The notes beneath the pieces are model-generated. The model was not told the origin of the DNA, searched no databases, and worked only from the letters and a program-made list of their open reading frames with translations. This document shows, piece by piece, positions 59,595-64,000 of a stretch of 64,000 bases of DNA; positions within the stretch are counted from its first letter, which is position 1, and each line of letters starts with the position of its first letter. The position numbers were made by a program, and so were the translations under genes. The stretch is from Siphonodentalium dalli (taxonomy: Eukaryota > Mollusca > Scaphopoda > Gadilida > Siphonodentaliidae): positions 189,834,816 to 189,898,815 of the forward strand of contig CP136066.1 of NCBI GenBank assembly GCA_032622095.1, given 5' to 3'.

Positions 59595-60573
59595 GGAATG
59601 AACCTGCGTTTGTCAGAGATAGTTGTAATCGTAACAGTTTCCACCCACAACTCTGGAGAATTGATGACAACGCGAAGAGCCTGTCCTGACACTTCACAGG
59701 ACTGTGTGACATGCTAGAAAATGCGAGTGTTCGCTTCATCGTGATATGCTGAACTCGCCATGTCAGAAATACCTTCACACGTTTGACAATCAGCGCAGCT
59801 TCAAATCCCCAAGTCGGTATTAATGTGCGAGACGGATGGTTCTTCAATTGATCGGTGGCATGGTCCACAACATATTTACATAAATATTGACAGAGTGATA
59901 CTTTGTTATGTGAAACGCTGAGGAATTTTTTCCACGGAGGAACTGGTCGACCAGAGACAACGTGGTAGACCTATTCTGATGGCATAGACCCACCGCTGCG
60001 ACGGACACGTTCTGCACTCTTTCACAGAGTCTGGATTGTCGTATCTATCAAACACTTCTACCATGGTATCAGCCGTGACAAAGCAATCAATAATCGGCGT
60101 CAAGGTTTGATAATGATCTATATTTATCTCCTGGGATCCTCTGAATGTTTGCCATGGCATCCCGTATATACACCGTGCTCGTAGAATCGCGGGTATGGAG
60201 AGAGTTAACACACTGGGATCCTCTGAATGTTTGCCATGGCATCCCGTATATACACCGTGCTCGTAGAATCGCGGGTATGGAGAGAGTTAACACACTGGGA
60301 TCCTCTGAATGTTTGCCATGGCATCCCGTATATACACCGTGCTCGTAGAATCGCGGGTATGGAGAGAGTTAACACACTGGGATCCTCTGAATGTTTGCCA
60401 TGGCATCCCGTATATACACCGTGCTCGTGTACTGTGAAGTATTCGCGAATATAACAATGCCAGTGTTCTGGAAGTCCAAGTTTTCTTTTAACCCTTTGAG
60501 TGCCAGGGGCCGATCTCATCGGCCCAAAACCTACAAAATAAGTCTTAAAGAATATAAGAATAAATTATTAAAA

Positions 60574-60614
<41 letters not shown>

Positions 60615-62520
60615 TTAGGCCAATGCATTCTCTTATATATGCGAGGCGACCTATGGTCGACTCGCATATATAAGAGAATGCATTGGCACATGGTATCAGC
60701 CGTGACAAAGCAATCAATAATCGGCGTCAAGGTTTGATAATGATCTGTATGTATCTTCTGGGATCCTCTGAATGTTTGCCATGGCATCCCGTATATACAC
60801 CGTGCTCGTAGAATCGCGGGTAGGGAGAGAGGTAACACACTGGGATCCTCTGAATGTTTGCCATGGCATCCCGTATATACACCGTGCTCGTATAATCGCG
60901 GGTAGGGAGAGAGGTAACACACTGGGATCCTCTGAATGTTTGCCATGGCATCCCGTATATACACCGTCCTCGTAGAATCGCGGGTAGGGAGAGAGGTAAC
61001 ACACTGGGATCCTCTGAATGTTTGCCATGGCATCCCGTATATACACCGTGCTCGTATAATCGCGGGTAGGGAGAGGGGTAACACACTGGGATCCTCTGAA
61101 TGTTTGCCATGGCATCCCGTATATACACCGTGCTCGTAGAATCGCGGGTATGGAGAGAGGTAACACACTGGGATCCTCTGAATGTTTGCCATGGCATCCC
61201 GTATATACACCGTGCTCGTAGAATCGCGGGTATGGAGAGAGGTAACACACTGGGATCCTCTGAATGTTTGCCATGGCATCCCGTATATACACCGTGCTCG
61301 TAGAATCGCGGGTATGGAGAGAGGTAACACACTGGGATCCTCTGAATGTTTGCCATGGCATCCCGTATATACACCGTGCTCGTAGAATCGCGGGTATGGA
61401 GAGAGGTAACACACTGGGATCCTCTGAATGTTTGCCATGGCATCCCGTATATACACCGTGCTCGTAGAATCGCGGGTATGGAGAGAGGTAACACACTGGG
61501 ATCCTCTGAATGTTTGCCATGGCATCCCGTATATACACCGTGCTCGTAGAATCGCGGGTATGGAGAGAGGTAACACACTGGGATCCTCTGAATGTTTGCC
61601 ATGGCATCCCGTATATACACTGTGCTCGTGTACTGTGAAGTATTCGTGAATATAACAATGCCAGTGTTCTGGTAGTCCAAGTTTTCTTTTAACCCTTTGA
61701 GTGCCAGGGGCCGATCTCATCGGCCCTAAACCTACAAAATAAGTCTTAAAGAATATAAGAATAAATTATTAAAATTGTAAAAAAAAAAATTGTTAGACCA
61801 ATGCATTCTCTTATATATGCGAGGCGACCTATGGTCGACTCGCATATATAAGAGAATGCATTGGCATTGGCACATGGTATCAGCCGTGACAACGCAATTA
61901 ATAATCGGCGTCAATGTGTAATAATGATCTGTATTTATCTCCTGGGATCCTCTGAATGTTTGCCATGGCATCCCGTATATACACCGTGCTCGTAGAATCG
62001 CGGGTAGGGAGAGAGGTAACACACTCAACCAAGATCACTTTTATTGGTTTTCCGCATTGATCCATCTGCATGAAAGATAGAAGCCGGCACTGGTCCAACA
62101 GGATGGGACATGACCGTTGAGAGGGATAAGTCACTACGTGACCTCGTTAATGACAAAGCTCTCCGGAATATTATTTCTGGATTCATTGCAGCTTTGACAG
62201 TTTTGTCGCTGCCCAGTTGCAACTTTGACTTCTTCATCATGTCAGTAAAAGTATTCAACCCTGATTTTTCAATTGGAGCATAGAGAGTATTCTGGTCATT
62301 GTCCTGTTTAGTCAGTGAGCGTTTTATGAATTTGGTCAATTGTTTCTCTCCTGTTTACATGCAGAAAGGAGAGAACACTGTACTTCGACGGACTCTTGAA
62401 ATCCAGATCAAATGTTCACAAGACTTTCAGCCTCAGGATGAGCTGATAGTTCAAATGGATTCACAATGGTATTCTTCACGTGGCTCATTTCGGCCAATTT
62501 GGCCGTTTTCTTCATGGCTG
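59595..62520 (-). pseudogene. FEN/XPG-like nuclease pseudogene, N-terminal and middle part
   Basis: Read downward from about 62507: MKKTAKLAEMSHVKNTIVNP, then after a TGA and frame changes a block ending GSMRKTNKSDLG (62339-62025), then VYIRDAMANIQRI (inside the 82-bp repeat), VEVFDRYDNPDSVKE (about 60060), RPVPPWKKFLSVS (59940), HDEANTRIF followed by a TAG (59730) and ELWVET...KRRFIP up to the transposon. The order of acidic blocks (RDAMA, FDRYD, HDEANTR, later GCDSVS) mirrors the metal-binding residues of FEN1/XPG nucleases. The segment usually holding the DTD pair seems deleted between VVINSP and ELWVET. Several shifts and stops plus the repeat expansion show it is dead. Confidence 0.75.
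60065..62025. repeat. Macro-tandem array carrying an 82-bp coding minisatellite
   Basis: The segment starting TGGTATCAGCCGTGAC recurs at 60065, 60691 and 61875. Units 1 and 2 each contain an 82-bp array (about 3.6 copies at 60134-60427; about 10.8 at 60759-61640), a TTAACCCTTTGAGTGCC segment with GGGCCGATCTCATCGGCCC, an A-run (about 34 in unit 1, 9 in unit 2) and one hairpin module. Unit 3 has a single 82-bp copy and then rejoins nuclease coding sequence. The 82-bp unit (GATCCTCTGAATGTTTGCCA...) is the pseudogene's own VYIRDAMANIQRIP codons. Confidence 0.93.
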
Positions 62521-62540
62521 CTTTTCATCTGACGTGTGTG

Positions 62541-63209
62541 TCGGGATAATTGATGTGGAGGATTTATGTAAATGTTAGCCCAAACTACATTTCCAAGTAA
62601 CGATGGTTTTGTTGTTTATTTAGAGGAATAATACCGCGTCAGATGAATTCAGCCCAAATATGTTAACAGTTGTCGTGTAAAACATTCGGCAGTAGGTTAG
62701 CGTTATTTAGTATTTGTGGATGTCCTTTAACGTGGGGAAAATAGACTACTGCTCTTGAACGAGCACGTGAATTTGTCGTGTTTAATGTATAGCAACTTGA
62801 TAATCAATAACAGAGGCATTCTCTGTCAAATATGGTCGCTCTATTTACGGTATTAATTGCGGAACTTTCTAAAGTAAACTACGCGTAAACGGATACATAC
62901 GGTAAATTATAGAAGGTGCCCTAATCGGCCTAATCGCCCTAATCGCCCCAGAGCCAACACGCCCCAGTCAACGTGTGTCAATTCGGTACCTACTATAACA
63001 TGTACCCGAGGCTGAGTCCGATGTATACGGGTGTTATATAGCGTTTGGTCCGTTGTTTCTCAATGAATATTATTGAAATTTGGTGTATATGTCCGGGCTG
63101 GGACATGGAATACAACAACGTTTGAATTGTTTTTAAATTTACAAATTTGTTGATTTTATTCATTTTTTTTTTCGTTCTGAAAACACACTATAAAGTGTAT
63201 ATAATATAA
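62541..63209. other. No gene recognised
   Basis: AT-rich flank; a small CTAATCG(C/G)CC repeat lies at 62931-62948. Confidence 0.4.
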
Positions 63210-63508
63210 TAACGAACACGAGACATACATAATTTATAAACTGTTAACAAAAGATATCAAATTCAATACATGACAAAGATGACTCAGTGGAGTTTATAAA
63301 GTGAACATAAAAACATTGAGGTAAGAATCTTTTTAAGGAATGCAACTTTATTTAATGATAATAAACACATAAATTAAAATAACAAACATGAGACATACAT
63401 GATTCATAAACTGTTAACAAAAGATATCAAACTCAATACATGACAAAGATGACTCAGTGAAGTTTATAAAGTGAACATAAATATATTAAGGTAAGAATCT
63501 TTTTAAGC
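63210..63508. repeat. Tandem duplication, 171-bp period
   Basis: AACTGTTAACAAAAGATATCA and GACAAAGATGACTCAGTG recur 171 bp apart with few changes. Confidence 0.9.
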
Positions 63509-64000
63509 ATCACTAAACCGTTTAGCACAGTCCACTTCACTCATCCGATCATCACCAAACTTCATATTTATCGTGATATTGATCTATCAGATGAGAGCTA
63601 TCAAATATTTTTTTAATTTCATAGGATAAAATGGTCGCCAGCGGCCATATTGCATTTACGTTATATGTTATCGCGTCATGTCGATATCTAGTATATATTA
63701 GATATGCTTGAGAAACCACCACTCTTTAATTCACACCAAGTTCTCAGCTGTCATGTTCGGATATTAGAACCCATAGCCATGATATATGGTTTATTTTGTG
63801 TATACTAGTAATATAGTTATTTTCAGTACCTTTATATACCAGTACTGTGTATAACAATGCATATAAATCAATCCATGTATACATGTATATTGATTGAACG
63901 GATTCAGTGGTTTTGTCCATCAGTCTATCAAATTTGCGGGGAAAACATGGCCACAAGCAGTACACCCTGCTAAATTTCGAATTTGAATCAATTGGCGCAC
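63509..64000. other. No gene recognised
   Basis: Unique-looking sequence apart from GGTCGCCAGCGGCCATATTG near 63632, which resembles a motif near 26768. Confidence 0.4.

Noticed and set aside
60545-61720. Three overlapping minus frames of 314-391 codons with YIRDAMANIQRIP repeats
   Set aside because: They arise from the 82-bp array. Only the single-copy ancestral segment was coding; the repeated protein is an artefact.
1-64000. tRNA, rRNA or other structured RNA genes
   Set aside because: None could be recognised by eye; the strong hairpins found all belong to MITE-like elements.

Overview
The window is animal nuclear DNA, most likely from a mollusc. It is AT-rich, its genes have GT-AG introns, it holds many transposons and satellites, and one gene is a myosin essential light chain whose sequence and calcium-site layout look molluscan. 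There is no bacterial or organellar signature. Everything here was read by eye; no search was run.

Two host genes look intact, both on the minus strand. (1) At 7657-13016 a three-exon gene encodes a 158-residue four-pass membrane protein of the PMP22/claudin type, with a TATA box just upstream. (2) At 28290-40002 a six-exon gene encodes a 159-residue myosin essential light chain, with a TATA box and an E-box cluster upstream and a poly(A) signal downstream. Every exon join in both genes was checked for phase and agrees.

Between them lies a complete, very young Ty3/gypsy-type LTR retrotransposon (13899-23739). Its LTRs differ only at one G-run and one A, it has a CAACAA target duplication, a broken gag, a slippery heptamer T TTA AAC at the end of gag, a middle reading frame, a full protease-RT-RNase H-integrase frame, and an unexplained 2.2-kb 3' region. 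It is followed by a 28-bp satellite (24889-26044).

The right part is a layered graveyard. A minus-strand pseudogene for a FEN/XPG-like nuclease (62.5 to 49.3 kb) is cut in two by a 9.6-kb DNA transposon (50011-59594). The transposon has 37-bp inverted ends beginning CACAGTG/CACGGTG, a 5-bp duplication GGAAT, and inverted subterminal GGTGTAG repeats. Removing it and one copy of the duplication rejoins the nuclease reading frame exactly. The transposon carries a plus-strand multi-exon gene (YqaJ-type nuclease domain, then a large domain I cannot name) and a minus-strand C2H2 zinc-finger gene. The same nuclease pseudogene was also wrecked by an 82-bp coding segment that expanded into tandem arrays (60.1-62.0 kb).

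The rest is mostly short non-autonomous elements. At least seven families are bounded by TTAA (piggyBac-like target sites). One hAT element (42278-43909, 8-bp duplication) keeps only its transposase C-terminus and contains a nested TTAA element. There are also a perfect hAT-type hairpin (3976-4074) and a mariner-type hairpin (27820-27983). A roughly 65-bp hairpin module built on CATTCTCTTATATATGCGAG recurs inside at least three element types with unrelated termini.
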